DNA of 33,323 bases from Synechococcaceae cyanobacterium SM2_3_1. Lineage in GTDB: Bacteria > Cyanobacteriota > Cyanobacteriia > Thermostichales > Thermostichaceae. The notes beneath the pieces were generated by a model. That model was not told the origin of the DNA. It searched no databases and was given only the letters and a program-made list of their open reading frames with translations. Shown piece after piece: positions 1 through 8,417 of this stretch. The stretch is from positions 1 through 33,323 of the forward strand of contig JAAUUJ010000028.1 of assembly GCA_012030715.1 (NCBI GenBank). The letters run 5' to 3'. A program made the translations under genes and the position numbers. Within the stretch, counting starts at the first letter, position 1. Every line of letters starts with the position of its first letter.

Positions 1-146
1 ATAGGGGGTGTCAGCAGGGATGATGTATTCCTGTTAGATAGGGTGTCGATTTTCGGGGCATCGATGGCGGAGCCTGCCGGAGGCATAACCCCTCAATCGA
101 CGCGGGGTGTCCATGTATTCCGACGCTGACCTTTCAGATACAGAAC
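1..146 (+). mobile_element. Likely IS5-type transposase 5' remnant
   Basis: A reading frame starting with ATG at 111 gives MYSDADLSDTERDL and then a stop. This resembles the conserved N-terminus of IS5-family (IS1031/IS427-type) transposases, which run roughly DLSDAEW-LIAP. Adding one A in TTATAG at about 152-157 would continue it as DLIAP, after which the similarity ends. Upstream, GGGTGTC occurs three times (near 5, 43 and 104), and GATGTATTCC / CATGTATTCC occurs twice. I infer a truncated element end. The match is short, so it may be chance. Confidence 0.3.
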
Positions 147-264
147 GGGACTTATAGCCCCCCGATCCCACTCATGTGCTAAAAGATTTTAAGGATGAAT
201 CCAGGATGTGCACCTGGCAGCGAGATGGGACAGCTAGGGACGCAAGCGATTGGGGTCCATCTGC

Positions 265-576
265 TCATTCCTTGGCTAATAATGCTAGCCGCAGCTGCCG
301 CTCGATCTGAGTGCAGGAGGCACGCGGTGAGAATCGGGGTAACGGTTGTTCCTGTTCCCCTTGTTGCCAGCAGATAACCGGGATCTCAAACTGATAGCGC
401 TCCCACCAGGCTTCAGAATCTCTGATATCACGAACGATCAGCTGGGTTGCTAAACCGGGGATCTGGCGCAGTTTATCCTCTAATCCAGTGCACAGGTGAC
501 AGCCTGGTTTGCTGTAGAGGATCAGAGAAGGCCAGGGGAACTCAGAGGGGGAAGGATCAGACACAGTCCAGGACAT
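265..576 (-). CDS. Glutaredoxin-like protein (DUF836 type)
   Basis: Small thioredoxin-fold protein of 103 residues. After about 15 variable residues comes the first beta strand (SLILYSKPGC) followed by a CHLC motif with cysteines at 26 and 29, the expected CxxC redox site. A cis-proline-like FEIPVI segment lies near residue 65. Length and order fit the glutaredoxin-like DUF836 family. Its ATG overlaps the TGA of the upstream nitrilase-like gene by one base (TGATG), so translational coupling is likely. The redox partner is not evident. A role in thiol metabolism beside a Nit1-like amidase is suggestive only. Confidence 0.85.
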   Translation of the reverse strand: MSWTVSDPSPSEFPWPSLILYSKPGCHLCTGLEDKLRQIPGLATQLIVRDIRDSEAWWERYQFEIPVICWQQGEQEQPLPRFSPRASCTQIERQLRLALLAKE

Positions 577-1418
577 CAGGCAGGTTGCAAACTGGGTTGA
601 TAACTACACAGGAGACAACGGTGACGGAGTGAGGGCATCTGCTGACGAACCTGATGTAATCGATCCGGATTGATCTCGGCAATCGCAGCTCCGGGTTTCT
701 CACCTCCAGCATCCGCCAGAACCACACCCCAGGGATCAACGATCATGGCATGACCATGGCACTGTCTGCGGGCATAGTGATTCCCCACCTGAGCAGGAGC
801 AATGACGTAGCAGGTATTTTCAATGGCCCTGGATTGCACCAGAATCTGCCAGTGGTGTCGACCTGTGTAGGCAGTAAAGGCGGCAGGGATCAAAAGAATC
901 TCAGCCCCTTCCTGGATCAGTTGTCGGTACAACTCCGGAAAGCGAATGTCGTAGCAAACCGAAAGCCCGAATTTGCCAAGACCCTCCACCTCACAGGTGT
1001 GGACTTCATGCCCAGCAGAAACGGAGTTGGATTCGCGGTAGGTATTTCCATCCGGAAGGTTGACATCAAACAGATGAATTTTCTGGTATCGAGCAACTTC
1101 TATGCCATTGGGAGCGACGAGACTGGCCGTATTGAACACGCGGCCCTGCTGATCGGGGACAGGATAACCTCCTCCCAGAATCGTCACCTGAAATCGTTGC
1201 GCCATCTTCTGCAAAAACTCTTCAGTACGGGCGGCGATCTCACCAGCAAGATGGGCTTTTTCTTCCTCTGGCCCCATAAACGCAAAGTTCTCTGGCAGAG
1301 TGATCAGTTCGCATCCCTGCCGTGTGGAAAAGTCGATCCATTCCTCCGCTTGCTGCAGATTGGAGGTGAGATCAGGGATACTCGTCATTTGAATTGCAGC
1401 AGCCAGATAGGGTCGCAT
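576..1418 (-). CDS. Carbon-nitrogen hydrolase, Nit1-like (deaminated glutathione amidase type)
   Basis: A nitrilase-superfamily amidohydrolase of 280 residues. The catalytic triad is visible: Glu43 in LPENFAF, Lys113 in YQKIHLFD and Cys155 in SVCYDIRFPELYR. These motif variants, with the GGGYP and HLFDV segments, are those of the Nit1/NitFhit branch, whose characterised members hydrolyse the amide of deaminated glutathione. The exact substrate here is inferred from the family. The C-terminus (MPSLRHR) is family-like with a short extra tail. It is the first gene of a pair with the glutaredoxin-like gene, which starts within its stop codon. Confidence 0.88.
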   Translation of the reverse strand: MRPYLAAAIQMTSIPDLTSNLQQAEEWIDFSTRQGCELITLPENFAFMGPEEEKAHLAGEIAARTEEFLQKMAQRFQVTILGGGYPVPDQQGRVFNTASLVAPNGIEVARYQKIHLFDVNLPDGNTYRESNSVSAGHEVHTCEVEGLGKFGLSVCYDIRFPELYRQLIQEGAEILLIPAAFTAYTGRHHWQILVQSRAIENTCYVIAPAQVGNHYARRQCHGHAMIVDPWGVVLADAGGEKPGAAIAEINPDRLHQVRQQMPSLRHRCLLCSYQPSLQPA

Positions 1419-1476
1419 TCAAAACTCTCACTACGAATAAAGGAGTACGGAACTGTTGCAACGGAAAGGCAAAAAA

Positions 1477-1713
1477 TTATTCCAGGGGTGCGATTTCCCA
1501 CCAGCCAACAAAGGGGCCAATAAAGCGGACAACCACCCAAAAAACAGCCAGAAAAATGATCCCTGCCCATGCACCTTGGGTGGTCCAGCGATAGGCTTTT
1601 TGAGCCTGTCCTTTCGTCAGGGGCAAGAACTTCAGTTGCGGAAAAACCAGTTCCTGATCTGGATCTCCGTAACGGGTCCCCATTTGCTCTTTGCGGCGCT
1701 TCGCCTCTCCCAT
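1477..1713 (-). CDS. DUF2839-like small membrane protein
   Basis: A 78-residue protein beginning MGEAKRRKEQMGTRYGD, the characteristic opening of a small cyanobacterial family I recognise as DUF2839. One hydrophobic segment near residues 50-67 (AGIIFLAVFWVVVRFIGPFVGWW) predicts a single membrane pass close to the C-terminus. An open frame extends upstream to 1830, but the conserved start and a GGAGAGG ribosome-binding site just before 1713 favour this ATG. Its function is unknown. It lies 58 bases upstream of the nitrilase-like gene on the same strand and may be co-transcribed with it. Confidence 0.8.
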   Translation of the reverse strand: MGEAKRRKEQMGTRYGDPDQELVFPQLKFLPLTKGQAQKAYRWTTQGAWAGIIFLAVFWVVVRFIGPFVGWWEIAPLE

Positions 1714-1889
1714 ACCTCTCCCCCCGTGTTGCCCGATCTGCACAACTGTACTCACTCTAGAGGATCTTGCCTGCGATGGTACGAAAAAACCAGTACCCGT
1801 CCCTTCAAACAGTCGAGCCCGTGAGAACAATGTGACATTGCCGGACGGTTAACAGTACCATGCTTCTAGAGCCTTGGGAGAGCTGCGTG

Positions 1890-2573
1890 ATGGGTAAATC
1901 TCATGTGAAATCAGGGGTCACCCATAGGGATTGGTCAATGCTCCTCGGTTGGTTAGCCCTCACGCTGGCAGCCAGTGGCACAGGGTGTTTCCCTGTTCGT
2001 GATTTGGCTCCACCCCAGCCCACTCCCCCCATCGTGAACACTCATCATGCCCCCGACGGTACTCAGTTTCTGACAGCACAGCAAAGTTTAGCGGCCCTCA
2101 CTGCCGAATTTCCCGATTACTTGCTCTATCCGGATGCTGCCGTGGTGTCATCGGGCAAAATTGAGGATCACGTGGGAGGGGTCCTTTCTGCTCTCATCAG
2201 AACGCATGCCTCCCAGCAAGAAGTGCTGGATTACTATCAGAAAACACTCTGGTTTAGTCGGTGGGAGTTGTTGACACGATTGGATCAAGAAGATGTGGTG
2301 ATCCTGACCTTTGAAGAGAATAGTGGGGATGCAGCCACGTCAGCTTTGCTCCGACAGGTGGTGATTCAACTGGGATCCGCGGCAAAGGCGGAGGAACGAG
2401 ATATTTTGATCCTCCTCAGTTGGGTGGAGGGTTCTCAGGGGTTTCCTGATCAAACTCTGGAGATGCTGACGTTTTCGCAATGGCTATTGGGGGCTGATCA
2501 CCAGGCATGGGTTCAGCTCTTATCCACCCTGCATTCCGCAAAGACAAAAACCAGATCCAGTTCTGACTCCTAG
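1890..2573 (+). CDS. Putative lipoprotein of unknown function
   Basis: A 227-residue protein with a signal sequence ending in a lipobox-like AASGTGC, so Cys33 would be lipid-modified and the protein membrane-anchored. ATG 1890 is chosen because GGGAGAG sits 8 bases before it. An in-frame ATG at 1860 would add 10 residues and lacks such a site. The mature part begins with a proline-rich linker, then an alpha/beta region with the segment EVLDYYQKTLWFSRWELLTR and a conserved-looking LYPDA. I do not recognise a catalytic motif, and the function is unknown. Confidence 0.65.
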   Translation: MGKSHVKSGVTHRDWSMLLGWLALTLAASGTGCFPVRDLAPPQPTPPIVNTHHAPDGTQFLTAQQSLAALTAEFPDYLLYPDAAVVSSGKIEDHVGGVLSALIRTHASQQEVLDYYQKTLWFSRWELLTRLDQEDVVILTFEENSGDAATSALLRQVVIQLGSAAKAEERDILILLSWVEGSQGFPDQTLEMLTFSQWLLGADHQAWVQLLSTLHSAKTKTRSSSDS

Positions 2574-2639
2574 TGAAGTGAGGAGTACAGCCCTGATCAG
2601 GTCGTGTTCAGTCGCAGTTGTGGGGCAGGAGGTAGCCAT

Positions 2640-2951
2640 ATGAAAATTGTTTGGGAGCCCTGTATCTATGGCGGGAATATCCCGGTCCCCTGCCTGATCT
2701 GTGGTCGTCGCACTCCTCCCACCCAGACGAAAGCTGGACGAACCATGCTGGCAGTCATTTATGACGACCAGGGGCGGATGCTAGGGGAGGCCTGCCGCAG
2801 TTGCGTAAACCTCGGATCTCAAGGGATCAAAACGGTTGTGCGGGAACGCTGCGAGTACCTGCAGGCTCAACTTAAGGTCCTTCAGGACTTGAGTAAGACC
2901 GAGGTGCGGATCCCTTCCCTGGAGGAGGAACTTCAGGTCTATCTTGAGTGA
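2640..2951 (+). CDS. Small cysteine-rich (zinc-ribbon-like) hypothetical protein
   Basis: A 103-residue protein starting MKIVWEP, with a well-placed AGGAGG ribosome-binding site ending 9 bases upstream. This favours ATG 2640 over an in-frame ATG at 2604. Two cysteine pairs are present: CLIC at residues 19-22 and CRSC near 52-55. Together they look like a zinc-knuckle or treble-clef site. The C-terminal third (residues 70-103) is rich in Glu, Leu and Gln and probably helical or coiled-coil. The function is unknown. The TGA stop is immediately followed by the hairpin sequence annotated at 2950-2991. Confidence 0.7.
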   Translation: MKIVWEPCIYGGNIPVPCLICGRRTPPTQTKAGRTMLAVIYDDQGRMLGEACRSCVNLGSQGIKTVVRERCEYLQAQLKVLQDLSKTEVRIPSLEEELQVYLE

Positions 2952-2991
2952 CATCCTCCCCTCAACAGCCGCAGCAAGCAGCGGGGAATCC
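2950..2991 (+). mobile_element. Possible IS200/IS605-type right-end remnant
   Basis: The sequence GACATCCTCCCC ... GGGGAATCC resembles the hairpin-bearing right end often seen next to TnpB/IS605-type elements in cyanobacteria. CCCC (2958-2961) can pair with GGGG (2983-2986), and CCGC (2969-2972) with GCGG (2981-2984). No tnpA or tnpB gene is present, so this would be a solo end. It begins within the stop codon of the upstream gene. The identification rests on recalled similarity. Confidence 0.3.
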
Positions 2992-3050
2992 AACCCAAGC
3001 CATTCAATCAGACCCAGAGTGTTCTCGCTCTACTCCTGTTTCGAGCAATC

Positions 3051-3344
3051 TCAATACTCATTGTCAGGAGCTTCTGGCATGATGCTATCCAGATAGGGTT
3101 CTGGCTGAGTCATGGATAGGATCAGATCATCCGCCAGCACTTGACAGGTCTGGATCAGGGCTTCACGCTGGTCGGGAGTCACGAGCTGACTTAAGTCGGT
3201 TTGGGGGTTGCAGAGAATCCCTTGCAGGCAGACGATGGTAAAGTATTCCCGCTTCGATAGCCCCTGACTGGCGAGGGTGGGATGGTGAAGGGATACCTTT
3301 TGCTGGTGCTCAAACGGAAAGGCATACTCTGAGGCGATGGGCAT
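3051..3344 (-). CDS. Hypothetical protein resembling small phage/prophage proteins
   Basis: A 97-residue acidic protein. The central segment LSKREYFTIVCLQGILC (about residues 29-45), followed by a helical QREALIQTCQVLADDLI segment, has the layout of short orphan proteins common in prophages (TKRE-x-F-x-x-x-x-L-Q-G-L-L, then a helical A-x-x-L-A-D-x-L-I stretch). The function of that group is unknown to me and the resemblance is only a pattern match. No other phage genes lie nearby. The ribosome-binding site is weak. It is on the same strand as the 3508-3747 gene, 163 bases downstream of it. Confidence 0.55.
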   Translation of the reverse strand: MPIASEYAFPFEHQQKVSLHHPTLASQGLSKREYFTIVCLQGILCNPQTDLSQLVTPDQREALIQTCQVLADDLILSMTQPEPYLDSIMPEAPDNEY

Positions 3345-3391
3345 AGCACTAACTCACATCGGCGGACTGCCTACAGTCTTACCACAGCCTC

Positions 3392-3424
3392 GCCAGACTC
3401 TCTCCACTTCCTTGCCTGTCTGGC
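3392..3424. repeat. Inverted repeat GCCAGAC / GTCTGGC
   Basis: A perfect 7-base inverted repeat, GCCAGAC at 3392-3398 and GTCTGGC at 3418-3424, with a 19-base spacer. It lies in the 163-base gap upstream of the 3051-3344 gene. It could be a protein-binding site or a hairpin in the transcript. The role is unknown. Confidence 0.35.
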
Positions 3425-3484
3425 AAGAGGATCGAGGTTGGCAGCTCCAAGAGCCGGAGAGGAGGATCCTCACTGTCAAGATTT

Positions 3485-3498
3485 AGGGATTTTTCCCT
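3485..3498 (-). terminator. Small hairpin after the 3508-3747 gene
   Basis: AGGGATTTTTCCCT forms a 5-bp stem with a 4-base loop, 10-23 bases downstream of the minus-strand gene's stop. The stem is short and no clear U-tract follows, so a terminator role is only possible. Confidence 0.25.
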
Positions 3499-3507
3499 GA
3501 GGCAGGA

Positions 3508-3747
3508 TTAAGAGGCACGGTAGGACAGGTGCACCATGCGCCAGTCGTAAGGAGGACCCCATTCCCGCCTGCAGCGACCATCCAGGAGGGCATTGATTAA
3601 TTCATCAGCAGCGGCCATATCCTCTTCATCCGCCTGCATAGTTTCAAAAAGCTCGTACAGACGACCTTCCTGGCTCTGGGGCAGATATCCGCTCTGAAGA
3701 GCCTGGCGAGCGATTTCTTTCACAGTTCCGGTCATAACGGCTAGCAT
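3508..3747 (-). CDS. Small helical hypothetical protein
   Basis: A 79-residue protein, mostly helical and acidic in the middle (MQADEEDMAAADELINALLDG). The layout of residues 8-58 (a helix ending SGYLPQ, then a second helix, then an A-x-x-L-I-N-A-L-L-D-G segment) resembles the N-terminal part of cyanobacterial ComFB-related proteins, but the ComFB signature itself is absent, so that name is not applied. ATG 3747 and ATG 3735 are both possible starts. Neither has a convincing ribosome-binding site. Confidence 0.5.
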   Translation of the reverse strand: MLAVMTGTVKEIARQALQSGYLPQSQEGRLYELFETMQADEEDMAAADELINALLDGRCRREWGPPYDWRMVHLSYRAS

Positions 3748-3944
3748 GATTTCATTCTGATAGATTCACAGTTTTCATTGTTGAGTGTTTTCAGCTTGAA
3801 CTCTTGCGTCAATATGCGGAATCGAGTTAAGCCAATGTGCGGCATCCACAGCCTCCTCTCCCAAGAGGAACCCACCCCCGCCAGACCTGACTAGCCGATA
3901 CGAATAGTGGCATCCCCTTTTCCCCACGCTAGGGACAGGATAAG

Positions 3945-5698
3945 GTGAGGAGCAATGTGTTCTACTCCGCAACCCCTATGGCTGCTGCCTCAGGGCACTT
4001 ACCTGCCCATCTCTCCGCCTGGCAACAATTGAAACTGCGTCAGATCTCCCTGGCAGATGCCCTCAACCTGTTGCTTTCTCCTGAAGGGGATCTCAAGATT
4101 GATGTCCTGGATCCGGAGCTCACCCTACGGTTTTTTTCAGAATTTCCCCAGCAGCTGCCTTTATCCCCTGTCATCCCTCTGCTGCTCTGGCGAGCCTGTT
4201 ACTATCTCGCCAGCCCCCGCCCGTTAACGGAGGAGGAGATCCGCCTGCTTTGTGAGAAAACCCATTCCCGCATACAGGTGATACCCATCAGTACCCAGAG
4301 TTATCGCAGCTGGTTTCGCCTTCAGAATTTGCCCGATCACAACCAGATCACAGAATCCGAGGGACATATTGATCCCTTAACGGGTGAAGTGGAAAGCCAC
4401 TGTCTTACAGAGGTTGAGGATTATCTTGCTCAGGCCCGCAGTCAGGCCCATCGGATCAATGCGATCATTTCGGGTGCTCTGCAAAATCGAGCCAGTGATA
4501 TCCATCTGGAGCCCTCTCCTACAGGATTGCGCATTCGTTATCGCATCGATGGCATTCTGCGTCCGGTGACCTCTCTGCCCCCCAGTATTAGCCGCGCAGT
4601 GGTGGTGGCGATCAAGGTTATGTCGGAGATGAATATTGCCGAAAGCCGCCGTCCCCAGGATGGGCGCATTGGCAAAAACTATCTGGCGGTGGGTCAGGGG
4701 TGGATGGATCTCGATCTACGGGTGAGCACGCTTCCCTGCATAGGTGGAGAAAAGTGGTGATCCGGTTACTGAAACGAGAACAAAATGCCTTCGGTGATAT
4801 CAGCAGTCTCGGGTTTACCACTCCCTCCCTGGAGATCTATGAACGCTGGTTGCAGCAACCCCAGGGATTGATCATTATCACTGGACCCACGGGATCTGGT
4901 AAAACCAGTACGCTTTACACCAGCCTGCGGCGGGTGGCCACTCAGGAGGTGAATGTGGTTACGGTGGAAGACCCGGTTGAGTATGTGCTTGCCAACATCA
5001 CCCAAACTCAAGTCCACGAAAAGGCGGGCATGACCTTTGCTGCTGGACTGCGAGCAATTCTCCGCCAGGATCCCGACATCATCATGGTGGGGGAGATCCG
5101 CGACCGGGAAACGGCAGAAACCGTCGTCAGGGCAGCCCTCACGGGGCATTTGGTGTTTACCACCATGCACACCAATGACACCTGTACCGCCATCCCTCGC
5201 CTCCGCGATTTGGGGCCGGATCCTGGCTTACTCAGCGATGCGCTGCTGGGGGTTGTGGCCCAACGTCTGGTGCGGAAGGTCTGTCCTTACTGTGCAGTTC
5301 TTTACCAGCCTACGCCAGAGGATTGGTCAATTTTAGGAGTCAAGCCAGGTGCGCTTCCCCTCCAGGGGTGGAGGCAAGGCAAAGGATGCGTCAAGTGTTT
5401 CCATTCCGGCTTTTTAGGTCGAGAAGCGGTGGTAGAGCTTCTGGATATCGACGAAGTGATCCGTCAGATCGTCTATGAGGGCAGCATGACGGAGTTACAA
5501 CGTTATCTGTCCACCCAACCCTTTCTCTCCTTCCGGGTGGCGGCCATTGACAAGGTGGTTGAGGGCATCACCACACCTGCAGAAATCAAGCGAGTCCTGC
5601 CCCAAAGCGCTCTTAAACAGCAATCCGGCCATGATCTTGATCTTTTCCCCCTTGAGGCCAGGAATTGTTCCCCTAAGCTGCCATCCTTAACCTCTTAA
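3945..5698 (+). CDS. GspE/PilB-family secretion or pilus ATPase (frame broken near 4754)
   Basis: A hexameric traffic ATPase that would drive type IV pilus or type II secretion assembly at the inner membrane. Two frames join at about 4754: GGAGAAAAGTGGTG lacks one G of the expected GGEKVVIRLLKR, and with it the product is about 584 residues. Visible features are the N2 domain (ASDIHLEP, LRIRYRIDG), Walker A GPTGSGKTS at about 4883-4909, the Asp box (VEDPVEY), Walker B (DIIMVGEIRDRETAE), the His box (TGHLVFTTMHTND) and a zinc site from CPYC plus CVKC. It is shorter than the usual PilB (roughly 670) and its first 130 residues are divergent, so it may be a paralogue. The first codon is GTG 3945. 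GTG 3957 after AGGAG and ATG 3978 are alternatives. No other pilus genes are adjacent. Confidence 0.9.
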
Positions 5699-5728
5699 CC
5701 TCTTGGTGTCGTGACCTGAGCCAACCCT

Positions 5729-6736
5729 TCACTCGCTCAGCGTGTAGAGGTAGGTGCCCTGCAGATCCACCACCCGAATCGGCTGATCCAGCCCTTTTTC
5801 CCAAGCAGGCGTTAATCCAGATTTGCCTTTCTGGAAGCTTTGTTTTGGGGAAGACAGGGCATAGGCATCGGCAGCATCCAGATCCACCCCATAGCCCAGA
5901 TCCGAAAGCGAGGCCACGGTCAGGCGACTGAGGGGATTCTCTGTCCTGGGATTGATGGTGCCCGTCATCAATTCGTTGTCAAACGTTGACTCCCGCCAGT
6001 GATCAATGCGTGTTCCCTGCCCCCCACGATTTTCAATGGGAACCGTACCCAAGCCCCCCAGGCGACTAAACTCCTGGATCGCCAGATTTCCGATAAAGCG
6101 AGGATCGGGAGAAAACACCTGAGTCACTAAGCCCTGATCGGCCCATGTTGTCCCAAAGCCCAGCACATGCCCCAATTCATGTGAAAACACCTCGTCCAGT
6201 TGATTAGAGGCTGCCAATCCTGTTCGGTCATCTAGATCCAGCTGCACGGATCCATACAGAGGCAAATTGGATCCCGTGCGCACCAAACAGGGCCCCGCCT
6301 GCCCCAGCAGCCCCCCTTCCCCATCTACAGTACTGACGCTAATATCCACCAGCAGATCATCAATGAGCTGGTTCACCCCTGGCGAGGTGCTCAGACAGGA
6401 TCCCGGTAGCAGGGTCAGCAGCACATCCGGTAAATCTCCCACGATCACTGTGGCCCACCGATCGGCAACCTGACGAAACAGAGCCTGTTCATCTGGAGTG
6501 AGTCTGTCATCCACAAAACGCAGCTGGATGGTGTAGTCCACTGACTGCCCTGAGGACCCATCTGGAAAGGGTGCTCCGATTTGGGTGCCGCCACAACTGG
6601 TTAACCAGATTCCAGCAAAGATCAGCCCCAGAGCAACCAGCGCCCTGTGCAAAGAGAGGAGCAGGAACGATCGAGGCGAGGGCCGTCTGTGCCATAACGA
6701 TGTGCCCAAGTTAACTGCAGGCAGAATCCATGCCAT
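5729..6736 (-). CDS. Leishmanolysin-like (M8-type) zinc metalloprotease, predicted lipoprotein
   Basis: A 335-residue exported metalloprotease. The N-terminal hydrophobic stretch ends in a lipobox-like IWLTSC (Cys48), so it is probably anchored to the membrane outside the cytoplasm. The zinc motif HELGHVLGFG is at 186-195, a third histidine in DHWRES at 246, and the Met-turn in NELMTG at 257. Spacing and the HWRES...ELMTG pair are those of leishmanolysin-type (M8) metzincins. ATG 6736 is chosen for its AGGA site. The longer frame begins at a TTG (6760). It ends 31 bases from the stop of the convergent ATPase gene. The substrate is unknown. Confidence 0.8.
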   Translation of the reverse strand: MAWILPAVNLGTSLWHRRPSPRSFLLLSLHRALVALGLIFAGIWLTSCGGTQIGAPFPDGSSGQSVDYTIQLRFVDDRLTPDEQALFRQVADRWATVIVGDLPDVLLTLLPGSCLSTSPGVNQLIDDLLVDISVSTVDGEGGLLGQAGPCLVRTGSNLPLYGSVQLDLDDRTGLAASNQLDEVFSHELGHVLGFGTTWADQGLVTQVFSPDPRFIGNLAIQEFSRLGGLGTVPIENRGGQGTRIDHWRESTFDNELMTGTINPRTENPLSRLTVASLSDLGYGVDLDAADAYALSSPKQSFQKGKSGLTPAWEKGLDQPIRVVDLQGTYLYTLSE

Positions 6737-6968
6737 AGACAATCCTGAGGAGAAAAACAATTGCGGGAGGCAAACAGGGAGTTAAGCAGGGAAGAGGCCA
6801 AAAAATCTGGATGAGTTCATCAAGAAATCGATAGTTCTGGGAGAGAGGGTTTAGATCTCCTAAGCAATCTTGCCAGAATACAGGTAGGGTTCCATCAGTA
6901 TTTTCTGGTTTCAGCCCCGGAATGCTGTTCAGGATCTGCAGTAACTCCCAAAGAGCGGGGGGATCATT

Positions 6969-7646
6969 ATGCCAGTACAACTTCGATTTAAGGACCGAAC
7001 TGAGGCCGGACAACTTCTGGCGGATCAACTGCAGTCCTATGCATCTCATCCTGATGCCCTGCTCCTGGCGATCCCGAGAGGGGGTGTACCGGTTGCTTAC
7101 GAAATGAGTCAACGACTGGGGATCCCGTGGGATATTTGGCCCGCCCGAAAGCTGGGAATGCCCGGTCATCCAGAACTGGCCATTGGTGCCATTTCACGGG
7201 GTGGGGTGCGTTTTTTCAACCGTGAGGTGATGGGTGAACATGAAGTGGCTCCTGCAGAACTGGAACAGGTGATGGAGCGGGAATATCAGGAGTTGCAGCG
7301 ACGGGAGCATTTGTTTTGTGGAGATCGTCCGCGGGTCAATCCTCAAGACCGCACCGTGATTGTAGTGGATGATGGCATTGCCACGGGAGCATCTCTCAGG
7401 GCAGCTCTGGCCTCAATCCGTTTAGAAAAACCTCGCAGGCTTGTCGTTGCTGTTCCTGTTGCCCCCCCCTCCACCTGTCGAGTTCTGGAAGCAGAGGTGG
7501 ATGATCTGATCACGCTGATCCGTCCCTCTCCCCTTTATTCTGTGGGGGCCTGGTATCAGAATTTTCAGCAGGTTTCAGATAGGGAAGTGCAAGCGTTTCT
7601 GGCGCGCTCACGGGCTGTGCAAGCAACAAGGCTGCAGGAAGGTTGA
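6969..7646 (+). CDS. Phosphoribosyltransferase-family protein
   Basis: A 225-residue type I phosphoribosyltransferase-like protein. The PRPP-binding signature VIVVDDGIATGAS is at residues 130-142, and the N-terminal AIPRGGVPVAYEM (34-46) is the usual first loop. The long connector with RKLGMPGHPELAIGAISRGG is typical of a stand-alone bacterial family annotated only as phosphoribosyltransferase, not of hpt, apt or upp. The acceptor base or substrate is therefore unknown. The gene starts at ATG 6969 after a G-rich stretch. It is 81 bases upstream of the methyltransferase gene on the same strand. Confidence 0.85.
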   Translation: MPVQLRFKDRTEAGQLLADQLQSYASHPDALLLAIPRGGVPVAYEMSQRLGIPWDIWPARKLGMPGHPELAIGAISRGGVRFFNREVMGEHEVAPAELEQVMEREYQELQRREHLFCGDRPRVNPQDRTVIVVDDGIATGASLRAALASIRLEKPRRLVVAVPVAPPSTCRVLEAEVDDLITLIRPSPLYSVGAWYQNFQQVSDREVQAFLARSRAVQATRLQEG

Positions 7647-7727
7647 CCGCCTTCAGGCCAGCCTTATGAGTGCTTGTGACCCTGGATGAGGTGGGCTAGA
7701 GTAAACCTGTCTAAACAGGTCCCTGAC

Positions 7728-8417
7728 ATGGATCACACCACGGCGATACTGGCGAAACACCACCGCAGTCCAGCCTTTGCAGAAACCATGGTGGCTACCC
7801 ATGCGGGTCGTTTTAACCATGAGTTCTGGCAGTTTTGGCAGGATCACATTCATCCGATCTTGCCGGAGTCCCCCTGTTTACTTGATCTGGGAACCGGTCC
7901 CGGATTGGCATTGCAGGCCTGGGCAGAGCGGTATCCGCAGGCACGCTTGCTTGGGGTCGATGTGATGACCTACATGCTGGACAAGGCTCGCCAGATCCTA
8001 ACTGCGGTCCCGCAGGTCGAGCTGTTGCACACGGATCTGCATACCCCTCACCTTCCGTTAGAGAGCAACACAGTCGATGCGGCCCAGGCGGTGGTGGTCC
8101 TTCACGAGATGGTGCAACCGATTCGACTCCTGCAGGCGGCTTATCACCATCTCAAACCAGGGGGGCGATTGTTAATCGTGGACTGGGTGCGGGCTCCGAT
8201 CCGCCTTTATTTTGAACCTGAAACGGTGGATCAGATCTTGAACCCTGACACTGCTCCGCAGGTTCTGAATGATGCCTTTACCCATTTCTTTGAGCACAAC
8301 CGTTATAGCGTCGATGATCTGCTCTGGTTGCTAGAACTCGTCGGATTTGAAATTCTCGCTTTCCAGTCCTATACGCAGCATCGCTTTGTCCGTATCGCAG
8401 CAGCAAAACCCAGATGA
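7728..8417 (+). CDS. Class I SAM-dependent methyltransferase
   Basis: A 229-residue methyltransferase with a Rossmann SAM-binding fold. Motif I, LLDLGTGPGL, is at residues 51-60, the acidic residue after beta-2 is Asp78 (LLGVDVM), and the later motif HLKPGGRLLIVDWV is near 140. An upstream in-frame ATG at 7686 exists, and the shorter MDHTTAIL start is preferred as more family-like. Its TGA overlaps the start of the tocopherol cyclase gene (ATGA at 8414-8417). This tight coupling suggests a step in tocopherol or another prenyl-quinone pathway, but the sequence does not match the known MPBQ or gamma-tocopherol methyltransferases as I remember them. The substrate is unassigned. Confidence 0.82.
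   Translation: MDHTTAILAKHHRSPAFAETMVATHAGRFNHEFWQFWQDHIHPILPESPCLLDLGTGPGLALQAWAERYPQARLLGVDVMTYMLDKARQILTAVPQVELLHTDLHTPHLPLESNTVDAAQAVVVLHEMVQPIRLLQAAYHHLKPGGRLLIVDWVRAPIRLYFEPETVDQILNPDTAPQVLNDAFTHFFEHNRYSVDDLLWLLELVGFEILAFQSYTQHRFVRIAAAKPR

Noticed and set aside
750-1523. Long plus-strand frame opposite the nitrilase-like gene
   Set aside because: It is a shadow of the minus-strand gene, which carries the catalytic residues.
6711-7169. Minus-strand open frame upstream of the metalloprotease
   Set aside because: It overlaps about 200 bases of the well-supported phosphoribosyltransferase gene and has no usable start in its non-overlapping part.
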